From: Rachicladosporium sp. CCFEE 5018
Taxonomy: Eukaryota > Ascomycota > Dothideomycetes > Cladosporiales > Cladosporiaceae
NCBI GenBank assembly: GCA_002077045.2
Contig: KZ111157.1
Coordinates: 542,383-606,382, forward strand
DNA length: 64,000 bases
Reading direction: 5' to 3'
The position numbers and the translations under genes were made by a program. The first letter of the stretch is position 1; each line of letters begins with the position of its first letter. Of this stretch, positions 21,114 through 31,780 are shown piece after piece. The notes under the pieces were generated by a model that saw only the letters and a program-made list of their open reading frames with translations, searched no databases and was not told the origin of the DNA.

Positions 21114-22108
21114 ATGCGTTCTGCAACCACAGTCGCCGTGCTAGCCACAGCAACCTCGATCCTCGCAGACAAGGTATCTCTGGACTCCAGCAAGCGCGGT
21201 CTCTGCTATGTCAAAGGCGAGAACGCAGCCGACGACGCGATCTGGGACAATGCCAACGGTACGTTGACATGGTACTACAACTACCAAGCCCAGCCAACAA
21301 GCGGGATCGACGACCGACTACAATTCGTACCCATGCTGTGGGGTACCAACGGCCAGAATTCGGGCTTCTACAAAACTGTCAAAGGACTCATGGACGGAGG
21401 CCGAAAGATCGAGTACGTACTCGGCTTCAACGAACCAGATGGCTGCAGCAACGGTGGATCCTGCATCAACCCACAAGTGGCAGCATCCATGTGGCGCACT
21501 GAAATCGAGCCATTGAAAGAGCTGGGAGTCCGGTTGGGTGCGCCAGCCGTGACAGGATCGCCGCAGGGCTTCACATGGCTCGAGAACTTCTTCGCTGCGT
21601 GCGATGGAGGTTGCACAGCGGACTTCATCCCTGTACACTGGTATGGGAACTTCGAGGGGCTGGCGTCGCACATGGGTCAGGTCAACGCAAGCTATCCGAA
21701 CCAGACGATGTGGATAACGGAGTTTGGATTGCCTCAGCAAAGCGCCGCTGCGACGACGGAGTTCTTTAATCAAAGTCTAAGCTACTTTGACAGAACACCG
21801 TAAGCCGAATACTTGCCGAATGTGAGAGTAGCTGTACTGACTGTCTTCGTAGCTTCGTCACGCACTACTCCTGGTTTGGTGCGTTCCGCGCAGACGTCAG
21901 CAACGTGGGACCTAATAGCGCCTTGCTCACGTCGAAGGGCCAGCTTACCAATATGGGCGCAAGCTATGTTGGCCTGACAGAGGCAGAAGCCGCCAAAGCA
22001 TCGAGCGCGAGTAGCACCGCTACTATAGCCGGCTGGTCAATGTTCGTTGATACTGGCATAGCTTTGAGATACCTTGACGCGCGACTGCACACATTCATAG
22101 ACCTATAG
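21114..22108 (+). CDS. Secreted GH128 (Asl1-type) beta-1,3-glucanase
   Basis: Exons are 21114-21799 and 21853-22108 around a 53-nt intron, giving 313 aa. The N-terminus MRSATTVAVLATATSILA is a signal peptide. The GH128 barrel has both catalytic glutamates: E107 in VLGFNEPDGC and E203 in WITEFGLP, with HWYG and HYSWFGAF as supporting blocks. These enzymes cut beta-1,3-glucan of the fungal wall and may serve in remodelling or in attack on other fungi. The stop used here follows a tail of about 40 residues with no clear GPI signal; an unrecognised 3' intron could alter the last residues. Confidence 0.9.
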
Positions 22109-22475
22109 AGCTACGTTGTCTTGAGCATCGCCTCACGGGGCACCAATGAACGCGCTCATGCGGCTGGTTCTTTGCGCATGTCTGGCAACGGGCCCGCTAA
22201 AACGTCTGACATTCATGGCATCTCCACTAGTACAACAATGCCATTGACACGTCATGGACAGAGTCCGACGAGCTTCTCCTCACGACAAGACGAGCTGCCA
22301 CGCCTCTTGACGGCCGGCTGTGAGCTCGGCTGAGCTGCGAAGACACATTGAGGGGTAAATGATATGACGATGCACTGCACCGATATATATTCGCAATCAA
22401 ACGACGTCTGCGCTGCCTTGCAGTACAATATTGTTCACCTGCTGCAAGGAAGTCATCCGAACGCCACATATCAAC
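22109..22475. other. Intergenic, 0.37 kb
   Basis: 3' flank of GH128 and promoter of the alpha/beta hydrolase gene. No element recognised. Confidence 0.45.
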
Positions 22476-23429
22476 ATGCCGAACACCAAAACAGTCCATG
22501 TTCCCCATTTGGGCGGCATCGAAGCCGCCTACCAGATGCCGCAGCCATACGACTCTTCCAAGCCTACCCTCGTGCTCGTGAACTCATTCACTACATCGTC
22601 GGAGTTGTATCGTAGCCAGTACGCCAACAAGGACCTCACCAATGCTTTGAACCTAATCTCAATCGAGCTCCTGGGCCATGGCCAGACCAGAACCAAGTCG
22701 GAGAACTTCACGTACTGGGACACCGCGATTATGAATTTGCAGGTCCTTGATGCATTGAAGATCACCGGCAAGATCTTTGTCCTCGGCACTTCGCAGGGCG
22801 GGTGGATCACGGTACGCATGGCGTTACTGGGTCCAGACAAGGTAAGCTTCCAATCTTGGTGAAGATGTGATCCTGCCAGCAACTGACATGGACAGTAGAT
22901 CGCCGGTATCATCCCTCTGGGCACCTCCCTCGACAACGAAAACCCCCGAACCGTCTCGCTCGGCTGCTGGGACGGGCCAGGACTGCTCAAAGACAACATT
23001 AGCGACTGGACCACAAACGATAAGACAGCAGACTTTGAGCCAGCCGAAGAGTACTCCGACTTCCTGATCGACATCGGCTTCGGCAAGGAAGTCGACAAAG
23101 AGACACGCCAATACTGGCGGGACACGATCAAGGCCAACTACCAGGGCGACGAGGGACGTCGCCGGATTCGCATGGCTGCCATCAACTTAGCTGAGCGAGA
23201 TGGCCTGCATTCTAGGCTTTCGGATGTGCGATGCCCGGTGTTGTGGCTGCATGGAACTGATGATGCGGTGTACTCGGTGGCGAACGCGGAGGAGGAGATC
23301 AAGCTGTTCGTCAACTCGCCTGATGCGAGGCTGCAGGTTGTCGAGGGTGGCAAGCATTTCCTGTCGTTCAGCCATCCGAAGGATGTGGATGCGGCTTTGA
23401 TCAAGATGGCGCAGCAGTATGGGAAGTAG
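22476..23429 (+). CDS. Alpha/beta hydrolase
   Basis: Exons are 22476-22841 and 22899-23429 around a 57-nt intron, giving 298 aa. It is a small alpha/beta-hydrolase-fold enzyme without a signal peptide. Visible features are the strand-then-loop LVLVNSFTTSS, the nucleophile elbow GTSQGG (S106), the acid in WLHGTDDAV (D243) and the histidine in EGGKHFLSF (H275). The size and layout are like the 3-oxoadipate enol-lactonase, haloperoxidase and small esterase group; the substrate cannot be read from the sequence. It sits between GH128 and a chloroperoxidase-like gene on the same strand. Confidence 0.9.
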
Positions 23430-24121
23430 ATATTGATAGTTTGGAAACTGATGCTTGCCGCGAAGGAACGTTGGCTAGCAGGTCTTATTGTGCATTCTCC
23501 AAAGTCTCCGCGCGACTTGCTACTTTCTGACTTTGATCGTCTCGATGCTTGAAGCATAATGAAAGCGTGGAGACGCCTAGGTGATGGTTCGGAAGACATT
23601 CTTGATGGTAAATCCCTAGATAGCTGACTCGTCCTTCAACTAGTTGTACAGTAGTAGCAGAACTTTCACTGCATCTTCTGCGTTGAGCGCGCGCCGCTCT
23701 CGCCACGTCTTGTTGCGGATTACTTGGAGTACTGCGCTATCAACATCAAAGCGAGTGCAAGTACATATACTTCTCGGCATGGAGCTTTAAGCTTACCCAT
23801 ATTGTTGATGATCGACAACCAAGCAGCAGCTAGACGAACTTTGTCCCCAGACACGACCGAGGCACCGCGGTGGCGCGTGCGGGCAACTTGATCATTGACC
23901 ACTCATGTCTCGTCCTCAGGTCCTGTGTCTGAGGAAAATCTGGCGATGTCGAGACGATGATGCGCAAAAGTGGCTTGTACCGTGACGCTAGGGTGCTATT
24001 CCAGAATGTGAACAGTAGCTGAAAAGGTAGGTTGTGATACATACTGTCTGGCCTGCCTTACCTCCCTCCCGATTCTCGCCTCTCATTTCCTCCACGCAAC
24101 ACCCTACTGAACCTGCTCAAC
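23430..24121. other. Intergenic, 0.7 kb
   Basis: 3' flank of the hydrolase and promoter of the chloroperoxidase-like gene. No coding frame or repeat seen. Confidence 0.45.
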
Positions 24122-25027
24122 ATGGTCGCTCTGGTCGCAACCACAGCCCTAGTGGCCTTCTCACTCCCTCTCACTCTCGCCTACCCATCGCCACAGCCTC
24201 TCCTCGGCCTCCCAACAGGCCCAGCACCCATCACCGACCCTCGGTTCACAACCTGGAACGCACCAGGCTCAGGTGACGTCCGCTCGCCTTGCCCCGGCCT
24301 GAACGCCCTCGCGAACCACGGCTTTATCCACCACAATGGCAAGAACCTCACAATCCCACATCTAGTCGACGGCCTAGCAGCAGGTCTGAACATGGGCGTC
24401 GACTTCACCGTTCTCATCGGCGGTGCAGGCTTGCTCGCCTCACCGAACCCACTCGGAGGCAGCTTCGACCTCAACCAGCTGGACCAGCACAACTTTCCCA
24501 TCGAGCACGATGCCAGTCTTAGCCGAGAAGATGCGTACTTCGGGAACGACTACTCCTTCAACCAGAAGATCTGGAACATGGTGCTTGCGGTCTACAAGGG
24601 TAAGACCACGACTGATATCCCGACTGCTGCGAAAGTACTCTCGGCTCGGACGCAGGACGAACAGAAGAGGGATCCGCAGTTCACGTATGGATTGCGTGAG
24701 TTCATCTTCCGGTACGGCGAGACGGCGCTCTATCTGCAGACCATGAGCGATCCCGTCAGTGGCGTGGCAAGACTGGACTTCATTCGCGAGTTGTTCGAGA
24801 AGGAGAGATTGCCTGTCGATCTGGGTTGGAGGCCGAGCACTCTGCCCATCACCCTCGCATCCTTGGGCGTGATGGTCAATAACTTATTCGCGGCGAATCC
24901 CCAGAATGGACCCGAGGGTGTTACCATTGCCAGCAATTCGTACAAGGACCTGATCGAAGGCTTTATCGGTGGCTCAGAGGTGCTTGGCAACTTGACTGGT
25001 GGGCTGAGCAAGCAGATAGGCTTGTAG
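24122..25027 (+). CDS. Secreted chloroperoxidase-type heme-thiolate peroxidase
   Basis: A 301-aa protein in one exon. The signal peptide is MVALVATTALVAFSLPLTLA. The heme-binding motif SPCPGLNALANHG is present, with the proximal Cys57 as the thiolate ligand. The distal motif is EHDASLSRED with E128, H129 and D130, the Glu-His-Asp arrangement of Caldariomyces chloroperoxidase rather than the EGD-type of long unspecific peroxygenases. Length and domain fit the Peroxidase_2 family. Such enzymes use hydrogen peroxide to halogenate or oxygenate small molecules outside the cell. Actual halide use is not predictable. It converges on the membrane-protein gene that ends at 25143. Confidence 0.93.
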   Translation: MVALVATTALVAFSLPLTLAYPSPQPLLGLPTGPAPITDPRFTTWNAPGSGDVRSPCPGLNALANHGFIHHNGKNLTIPHLVDGLAAGLNMGVDFTVLIGGAGLLASPNPLGGSFDLNQLDQHNFPIEHDASLSREDAYFGNDYSFNQKIWNMVLAVYKGKTTTDIPTAAKVLSARTQDEQKRDPQFTYGLREFIFRYGETALYLQTMSDPVSGVARLDFIRELFEKERLPVDLGWRPSTLPITLASLGVMVNNLFAANPQNGPEGVTIASNSYKDLIEGFIGGSEVLGNLTGGLSKQIGL

Positions 25028-25142
25028 AGATTCGGGCAGGGAGCTTCTTGAGTTTCTGCTGGCGCATGCGTCGCAAGCCGGACTTCAGCTTAGGCATGAT
25101 GTAGTCTTCATTCGTACGTTCAGCGACAGAACTTCATGGATC

Positions 25143-26609
25143 TCAAGTGCCCTCATACACCTGATACTTTGGCAACGCCTGAGCACTGTGAAGCCGTCCC
25201 GGTGGGTCCAAATGCTGCACAGACCTTCTGTTTTGCTCATGATCCTCAGATCCGTTCGGACTGATTGCCAGATCGAATTGATCACTTGCAGTTGATGGCG
25301 CAACATGTACCAAAGAATTCGTTGACCGTAGAGATCGTTGCGTGTCATCCACCCCGAGCGCGCTGCTCGAGTAAGTTGTATAAATCGGTAATCCAATCCA
25401 GGGCACCCGCGGTGTGTGAGGTTGAAAGGGATTGTGCGCAATCGTCCAGTCCGCCATTGGCAGCGTCGGCGTGTTGTGATGCGGCACCGTCGGTCGTTCA
25501 CGCAACGTTTCGTGCACAAATGGATCGTCTGGGGGATGCTGTACAATCACAGGTAGTGTGGTCTGCGAAGGAGACGTGGGTACTCCACCTTCTCGCGTGT
25601 CGTGGACCAGCCACTCACGAGACAGTGCAGGCTCAATGTGTCGGGTTTGTGGACCCAACGGCGTGAGCAAGTCAGGATCTGCCGCAGGTGCTGTTGCAGC
25701 ACCTCTCGTACGGTCGTGCAGGAACGCGACTAGATTTGAGCTTTGCTTCCGCAGGAAATTTGGCCGAGCTGCGGGCTGAGGTGTATTTGCTCGCGAAGGA
25801 TCAGGGTTCGCAACTCGCAGCGGCACAGGCGTGATAGAGTCGCGAAGACCACCTCCAGCAGCGAATGGTCGATCCCAGTGATCGAGAGGTACCCGGATCA
25901 GGCTGCCATCGCATGGTGAGGGTCTCCTAGGCCGCGGTAACGATCGATTCCGAAGGTGACCAAGAGCGAAGTTACTAAGCTGTCGTACGAGGCCTGGCTT
26001 AGCGACGACTGTTGAGAATGTAGGTGGCATGGGCTTCTCGGAGACTGGCTCGGAGATCTCTCGCAGCTCTCTGCTCTTGCGTCGCCGACGCAAACAGAAG
26101 AATAGGAGTAGTCCAATGAGGAGAAGACCGGCGATCGTTCCGGAAAGTCCACCCACGATAGCCTTGCGGTCGTGAGTCTTCGTTTGCTCTGTGGCCAACG
26201 GTGCAGCGGTCTCTAGAGGGCTCGAAGATCCGCTGCCGACGAGGCCGCCGGTGCTTGTTGATGCGACACTAGTAGAGCCAGGAGTGCTGGACGTAGTTGC
26301 TGCAGAGCTAGATATCACACTGCCAGCAACGCTTTGTGCAGTTGTGGTGTCCGAGAGTGTGTTCTCTGACGGGCTTGAAGTTGGCAGCTCGGATGCGACG
26401 CTCGTCCTGCTCGATAACACCGGCAAGAAGACAATCGTAGTCGTCGGTGACGGCGCGGTGACTGTGACGTATGTCGTTGATAGTATTAACGTAGTCTCGA
26501 TGACAGTGTGAACAGGACTCGCAAAGGGGCCGGCTTCGTGTCTGCCCTTCGGCCTGAGTAACATTTCTCGCCTTAGGTCACCAACTCGATCGTTGGGTTG
26601 AAAGGACAT
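25143..26609 (-). CDS. Mucin-like single-pass membrane protein
   Basis: A 488-aa protein from ATG 26609. An extracellular-looking region at about 50-155 is rich in Ser and Thr (TTYVTVTAPSPTTT; SSAATTSSTPGSTS) and should be heavily O-mannosylated. One membrane span follows (AIVGGLSGTIAGLLLIGLLLFFC) with a basic stop-transfer RRRRKSRE, then a cytosolic tail of about 300 residues, Pro/Ser-rich and probably disordered. This resembles fungal wall-stress sensor or axial-budding-type proteins. No signal peptide is visible at this start, so a 5' exon further up is possible; I could not find one with good splice sites. Confidence 0.65.
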   Translation of the reverse strand: MSFQPNDRVGDLRREMLLRPKGRHEAGPFASPVHTVIETTLILSTTYVTVTAPSPTTTIVFLPVLSSRTSVASELPTSSPSENTLSDTTTAQSVAGSVISSSAATTSSTPGSTSVASTSTGGLVGSGSSSPLETAAPLATEQTKTHDRKAIVGGLSGTIAGLLLIGLLLFFCLRRRRKSRELREISEPVSEKPMPPTFSTVVAKPGLVRQLSNFALGHLRNRSLPRPRRPSPCDGSLIRVPLDHWDRPFAAGGGLRDSITPVPLRVANPDPSRANTPQPAARPNFLRKQSSNLVAFLHDRTRGAATAPAADPDLLTPLGPQTRHIEPALSREWLVHDTREGGVPTSPSQTTLPVIVQHPPDDPFVHETLRERPTVPHHNTPTLPMADWTIAHNPFQPHTPRVPWIGLPIYTTYSSSALGVDDTQRSLRSTNSLVHVAPSTASDQFDLAISPNGSEDHEQNRRSVQHLDPPGRLHSAQALPKYQVYEGT

Positions 26610-27513
26610 TCGTATGGGGTGCTTGAAGTCCTTGCTGATCTCGGTCGGGCTACACAAACGCTAGGCAAGATCAATCGTCCTCATATATGTATCGCAGCGT
26701 CCGGCGCTGTACGTGTGAGGTCTCGGCGTTTATGATCTCAATATCATCCATACTATCATCGAGTCCGCGAGCTCCGCTAGGTTCTCTTCGCCTCTAAGCT
26801 TCATACCACGCCCAATATCGACTGCAAGAGAAAGTAACAAACAAGTCGACCACCCCAAAGGGAAACGCGAAAGCAACCAGCGCGCCAAAATGGAAATCCA
26901 TACTCACCGCAACTATCACTCAAAGTGCCCACGCGCCGACGAGTCCGACCGCGCACACGGCACACTCGTCAGATGCAGCACAGACTGCATGCGAGGGACA
27001 GGTCATGGCGACGAGTCGAAGCCACGTTATAGGGATGTGGAGTGTATGAGAGTCGTGTTTCAGATTTGGCGCTCTCGTGCGGCGCGTACGAGGGTATGGA
27101 TGGCGCCATAGACGTGCTCTGTTGCACGGACTTGGCAGCGTGGAAGCGCTGAGACGGGAGGGGATCACTTATGGCGGCATCTACAATGGCGAAGAAGTCA
27201 AGGGCGATGAACCATGGAAATATGTACAAATATTGTTGGGTAACGCGGTCGCGCGGTGGCGCTCGGGCCTGATACGTGAGAGCTTGGCACCGAGGATGCC
27301 GAACATGGACCCATGAGTGAGGGCAACGCGCGGGGTGCGTGATGCAAAGCGACCGGCTCGCCCATCCGTACAGTATATGTCTACATATGGTCAGGCCGTC
27401 ATGCCAGCCAGAGAATCGCCCAAAGTAAACCCCAACGCCACGCTAGTCAAATTCACACACACCTTTGCGTTGAGCAGAGACAGCAACATCGCATCGTAAA
27501 TCTCCCCCTGCCG
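26610..27513. other. Intergenic, 0.9 kb, one doubtful frame
   Basis: No gene could be established. A plus-strand frame open from 27050 to 27316 encodes a protein-like stretch (YGGIYNGEEVKGDEPWKYVQ) but has no supported start or upstream exon. On the minus strand, intron-like ends (GTGAGT near 26912, TTGCAG near 26836) do not connect sensible frames. Treated as unassigned. Confidence 0.35.
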
Positions 27514-29148
27514 CTACCCTCTGACCACAGGCTGCCCAGCAGCCTGTTGTCGAGCCATCTTTAGCTGTTTAGCTCTCGCAGCCTGCTCAATGCGCCACTG
27601 CTTAATCGCCTCCCTGCCCTTGATGCCAGTGACAGCCTCTCCGAGTCCTCTGGACGATCCACCTTCAGTGCCGGAAGCCTCAAGCTCTTTGAACGCTCCA
27701 CGAGCAGGTAGTCTATGTCGATCGCTGCGAGGCTGTATCATTGATCCTCCATCGCCCCACATCCGGACTTTCTGCACTTTGCGCAGACGCCTCAATCCCC
27801 AGATCGTGGAGGCGATAGCCAGGACCGTGCAGAGTCCAGAGATGCCGGCGAAACCGAAGCTCGTCTCCTCGATGAAATTCTCGAGGTTCATGCCATACAG
27901 CGCTGCGATGAACATGCCCACGGTCGTGCCGAGGGTAAGTATGCTAAACTTCAGGTCCAGCAACATAAGTGCGTTGCGGTTGGCGTCCAGAATCGCGCGG
28001 ATGATCTCTTCTGTGTTCTTGATCGACGTGACCAAATTCGAGCTGATCTGCACAATTTCATCTGCGACCTTGTGATAAGATTCCAGCAGCAGCTCCACCT
28101 CTTCATGGTTGTCCTCTTCCCGCACTACGCCCTGTGCCTTCTCGGTGAGATACATGTCCTGCAGGTCATCGTCCTCTTCGAGCAGATTGTCTATAGCATC
28201 TCTCACAAGCCTTGCTCTTTGCTCAAACGTACTCAGCTTCTTCGAGTACACCAATAGATGCCTCAGCTTATCCCGATCAATATCCTCTTCCAGCTCCCTC
28301 AGCACTCTCATAACCGGATCCCTAACCCCCTCGAACTCGCTCTCCAGTCCTGTAGTGACCGATATGAGGACCGCCTCCAGCGCCCTGAACTCATACGGCA
28401 GCGCCCCTCCAGCCGTAGTAGAAGTCTGCTTCTGCCTCAACTTTCCCTCCAAATCATACATAAACAAACTCTGCGCATACGAGTCCGTACTCCCATACAC
28501 ATCAAACACCAACACCCTATTATACTTGATCAAACACCGTATATGCAGCAGATTAAGCAATATCGCGCTTGGCCGCACCAGTATATGCGGCAGCACTGAG
28601 CTATCGATCTTGCGCAGATCTCGAGGAAGGAGAGAGTACTTGGCTACGAGCTCGTGTTTGCGGAACTCGCCGTTCACCAGCACGACGTTCCCGCCTTCGT
28701 CGAATTCGGTGCAGCGGAGTTTGAGATCGTTGCTGGGTTTTGTAATGCGGCCGCCGAGGCCGGGGCTATCGTCGAAGGCGCTTTGGAGTGGCGGAAGGTC
28801 TTCGCTGCGGTAGTGGTCGTTGTTCTCGGAGCGGGGCTCGGTGCGCATGCGTCGCCAGAAGGTCTCGCGAAGGGTGGAGGAGGTCGATATCGGTCGTGTT
28901 GGGCATCTCCGCTGCGCCGTTGGGATAGCGGGCTGCTTCGTCGACCATCGCGCACAGGACTGCGCTATTCTATCGTGGTTCGTCGGGCGTGTGGGTTGTA
29001 CTGCGAGGAGGCGTTCGGTACTGTATAATCTGATGGCCTGCCTTGAGGTCCGAGAGCAGACTTGGTTGCATGATTGCTCGCGCAGTTGGCATCGCAAGAA
29101 GTGCAGGAGCGATGCTGATGGCGCAGACAGACCATCGAGCGTCCGCAT
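27514..29148 (-). CDS. MRS2: Mitochondrial inner-membrane magnesium channel, MRS2 family
   Basis: A CorA-superfamily Mg channel of the mitochondrial inner membrane. From ATG 29148 it has 544 aa; another in-frame ATG at 29244 would add 32 residues, but the later start puts an Arg-rich presequence-like region first (SLLHFLRCQLREQ, then RPISTSSTL). Family blocks are LPRDLRKIDSS, LPYEFRALEAVLISVTTGLE, LLEEDDDLQDMYLT and a long coiled helix. Two membrane spans follow, with the signature YGMNLENFIEE in the loop between them. The C-terminus is basic, with Lys/Arg and Gln, and predicted to face the matrix. Confidence 0.92.
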   Translation of the reverse strand: MRTLDGLSAPSASLLHFLRCQLREQSCNQVCSRTSRQAIRLYSTERLLAVQPTRPTNHDRIAQSCARWSTKQPAIPTAQRRCPTRPISTSSTLRETFWRRMRTEPRSENNDHYRSEDLPPLQSAFDDSPGLGGRITKPSNDLKLRCTEFDEGGNVVLVNGEFRKHELVAKYSLLPRDLRKIDSSVLPHILVRPSAILLNLLHIRCLIKYNRVLVFDVYGSTDSYAQSLFMYDLEGKLRQKQTSTTAGGALPYEFRALEAVLISVTTGLESEFEGVRDPVMRVLRELEEDIDRDKLRHLLVYSKKLSTFEQRARLVRDAIDNLLEEDDDLQDMYLTEKAQGVVREEDNHEEVELLLESYHKVADEIVQISSNLVTSIKNTEEIIRAILDANRNALMLLDLKFSILTLGTTVGMFIAALYGMNLENFIEETSFGFAGISGLCTVLAIASTIWGLRRLRKVQKVRMWGDGGSMIQPRSDRHRLPARGAFKELEASGTEGGSSRGLGEAVTGIKGREAIKQWRIEQAARAKQLKMARQQAAGQPVVRG

Positions 29149-29402
29149 CACTCGAGCTCGGGGGATTGTAAGGAAGCTTACTATTTGGTCCACGGCTTTG
29201 AGTGCCATAAATCTATCGTCGACACTTGCCCGAATCTTGCCCATCGTCCGTGCACCCACGTGGAAACCTCATTTTGAGACATCATGTTGTTCACAAAACG
29301 TCAGTCGACCTGTTGCTATACGACAACAATAATGCAATAACGATCGTGACATACAAAACCTCGCTCCGCAGACTGCCACCTCTACCTGCTAGGCATTTAA
29401 CG

Positions 29403-30903
29403 CTACCAATATTCGCCCGGCCCAACAGGCACTACATACTTCTCCCAATGCCTCTTCGTGTTCGCTGCTTTCCACACATCAATACCTCCCGCCACGCCAT
29501 GCCTGTCAACCTTCCAATGTCTCGACTTCACATTCGCCAGCACAATGTCTAGAAACGCTTCCAACTGGGGTGCATGATCATGATTGAGCGTATTTACGCC
29601 CAGCTGCAGCAGGCTATCGTGCTTCTCTGACGGCGTTCCGTCACTCAAATTCGCGTGACCTGTGGGGTCATGATATCTGTCCGGGAACGCAAACGGAAGC
29701 ACCAGAGAGAAGCCATCTTCGAGTGGGTAAGACGACTCCCGCTCGCAGGCTAGCAGGTACAGTCCGCACTGACATGGGATCGACGGCTGACCATATATCT
29801 GCCCTGGACCAGTACGATGTTCTGCGCCGACGACGTCATCACCGGCGAACAAGAGGATGTTGGGGGTGTCATAGCAGCGGCCAACGCGAGCCTGCTGGGC
29901 AAAGATCTGTGGATCTTGTATGCGGAGCCCAGGCGCGATGAATTCGAAACGCGGTTTACGCGCGTGTGTGAGGAACTCGCGTGCGAAACCGATGGGTAAC
30001 CCCGCTGTGCTCAGGCTTGACCATGGTAGGAGCTGTTCGGTTGCGTCAGACTCGCCGAGACCCATCTTCTGCTCGATGCAGGTCACCACAGCATCCCACG
30101 TGGCTAGTGTGCGGGAGATGTCGTCCACTGTGTACGACTGGATCGTCCACGGATCATCATCAGCCAGACATCGTCGGACGCCAGTCTTGGGATCCAACTT
30201 TGGACCATAGAGTTGCTGTATGAAGTTCTCTCGTACGATTTGGTGCCATTCTCTGCCTACGTCGTCCGGCATGGCAACGACCTTGCGACACAGGACCATC
30301 TCAATCCATACTGTGAGTACAGATTCGAACGGACGCCACGGCTGTCCCGGGTCAGGCTTGAGCTCATGGCAGATGTCGAAGTGCATGATAGCCTTGTGTA
30401 CTGTCTGATCGTAGCTACGTCGGTACTAGATTAGCCACTATGCTGTCCCTGGGAGTCATACTGCACACTCACACGAGACCGTCAGCCTTGCTCGCGTGTC
30501 CCATCAGCGTCTGATACAGCGTAAGTGCCCTATCATCTCCATCTGGCCAGCAGTAATCATGCCAATCCTCCCAGCATTGAAGAGTAGACACGTATACGAA
30601 GAAGTTCATCTTCTGATCTTTAAACTCCGACGTATCTTCAAGAGTAAGTGCAGTAGCGAGGAACGCGCGAACGGACGGATGGGCATCACGATCGGAGTCT
30701 GACTCTATGTCAATCAGCGGTCGTGCTATACGGTCGAAGTCTGCCGCGTCCCGACCAGAGGTGACCCAGCCATGCTTGAGGATCGCGTTATGTAGTGCAG
30801 CGCAGCGCGCATGATCCATGCCATCGACATCTTCGCGCGGAGGATGCTCGTGAGTCACCATGAAAGGTTGTGCATTTTGGACGATTTTCAAGTAGTCGGC
30901 CAT
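29403..30903 (-). CDS. Unrecognised conserved-looking protein
   Basis: Exons on the minus strand are 30473-30903 and 29403-30414 with a 58-nt intron (GTGAGT, GCTAATC, ACGTAG), giving 480 aa. The join reads DGLV|YDQTVHKAIMHFD. No signal peptide or membrane span is present. The protein is rich in Trp, Asp and His with ordered stretches such as WEDWHDYCWPDGDD, GREWHQIVREN and KRHWEKYVVPVGPGEYW. I recognise no catalytic motif or family. The 5' part of exon 2 has a nearer acceptor (ATCTAG) that would need a less usual donor, so the junction is probable rather than certain. Confidence 0.65.
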
Positions 30904-31780
30904 CTCGAACGCCAGGCCCTCGAAGCATACAGGTCAGCCAGCAAGCGGCGAGTTCACATCCTTAAAGCCTGAACGTGTCAATCATGTCGAAACCCACATC
31001 CAGCTTCCTAGTGGCCGTGTTGCCTATAGTAATATGGGTCGCCGTCCGCTTGCTGCACGTGGCGCTATGCTGCCTATCCCATGCGATGAAGTGGCACAGC
31101 ACTACGACGACATCGGTGTATAGTCTGACGGCTTCCATTGGCGAGAGGTGGTGAGCTCAATGGCATCTCGTGTCATCTGCCGCACCGCTAATTTACTGTC
31201 GTGCGTCAGGACAAGTGTTGCACAGTGCGAACGACCTTCCAGAGAAGGTGACCAGTGTCTTGCACATGTTCACAGCTGGAATCAGCGCTCGAGCAAGATA
31301 AGATCCAAATTGTGCGATAATGCGCGCGGTGTACTCGTAAGTGCTCGTCAGAGGTCCGAAGATTAGTGGTCGGTATCGTCGACAAACACTATCATTGATT
31401 GAAGCTCATAGAAGCGCTTCGTGGCTGTCAGGAGGGAGTACCGTCTCGACGAGTTATGTGGTTCTTGCGACTTGGGATTGACTCAGGGTTAGGGTTGATC
31501 CTTCGCTGGCGAGAAAGAATGGGATACCTTACCTGTGTGCGATAGACGAGGCACGAAAGGAGTGAGAAGACTTAGAGGCAAGACCGAGTGGACCCTTGCA
31601 TTCAAATGCACATACGTGACCCAAACCAACAGGACATCCGAGCACTTCGGATGTCCATCTATCCAAATTCCCCTCGCTAACCCCGTTAGATGCCCACACA
31701 TGCCCCTACTCCGCGCTGAATGTCAGTCCGGCTTGCTCACTTGGTTCTCCTGCCACTGGTTGATTCCTTCCTACCTCCTC
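30904..31780. other. Intergenic, 0.9 kb, with a strong hairpin
   Basis: Upstream of the unknown minus-strand gene and downstream of Elongin A. It contains the perfect inverted repeat at 31632-31656 and a short telomere-like GGGTTAGGGTT at 31485-31495. No gene seen. Confidence 0.5.
31632..31656. terminator. Perfect 10-bp stem-loop downstream of Elongin A
   Basis: GGACATCCGA, a 5-base loop, then TCGGATGTCC. It begins about 125 nt after the Elongin A stop codon, so it probably lies in or near the 3' UTR or the 3' end-formation region. The stem is directly visible; the role in RNA processing or stability is inferred. Confidence 0.45.

Noticed and set aside
18856..25027. Secondary-metabolite gene cluster
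   Set aside because: There is a peroxidase and a hydrolase but no polyketide synthase, peptide synthetase, terpene cyclase or cluster regulator nearby.
26836..26917. Minus-strand intron joining a 5' exon to the mucin-like membrane protein
   Set aside because: Ends look intron-like, but no upstream frame with a signal peptide could be connected in phase.
31485..31495. Telomere-like GGGTTAGGGTT
   Set aside because: Less than two repeat units, surrounded by unique sequence and housekeeping genes; too short to be an interstitial telomere.
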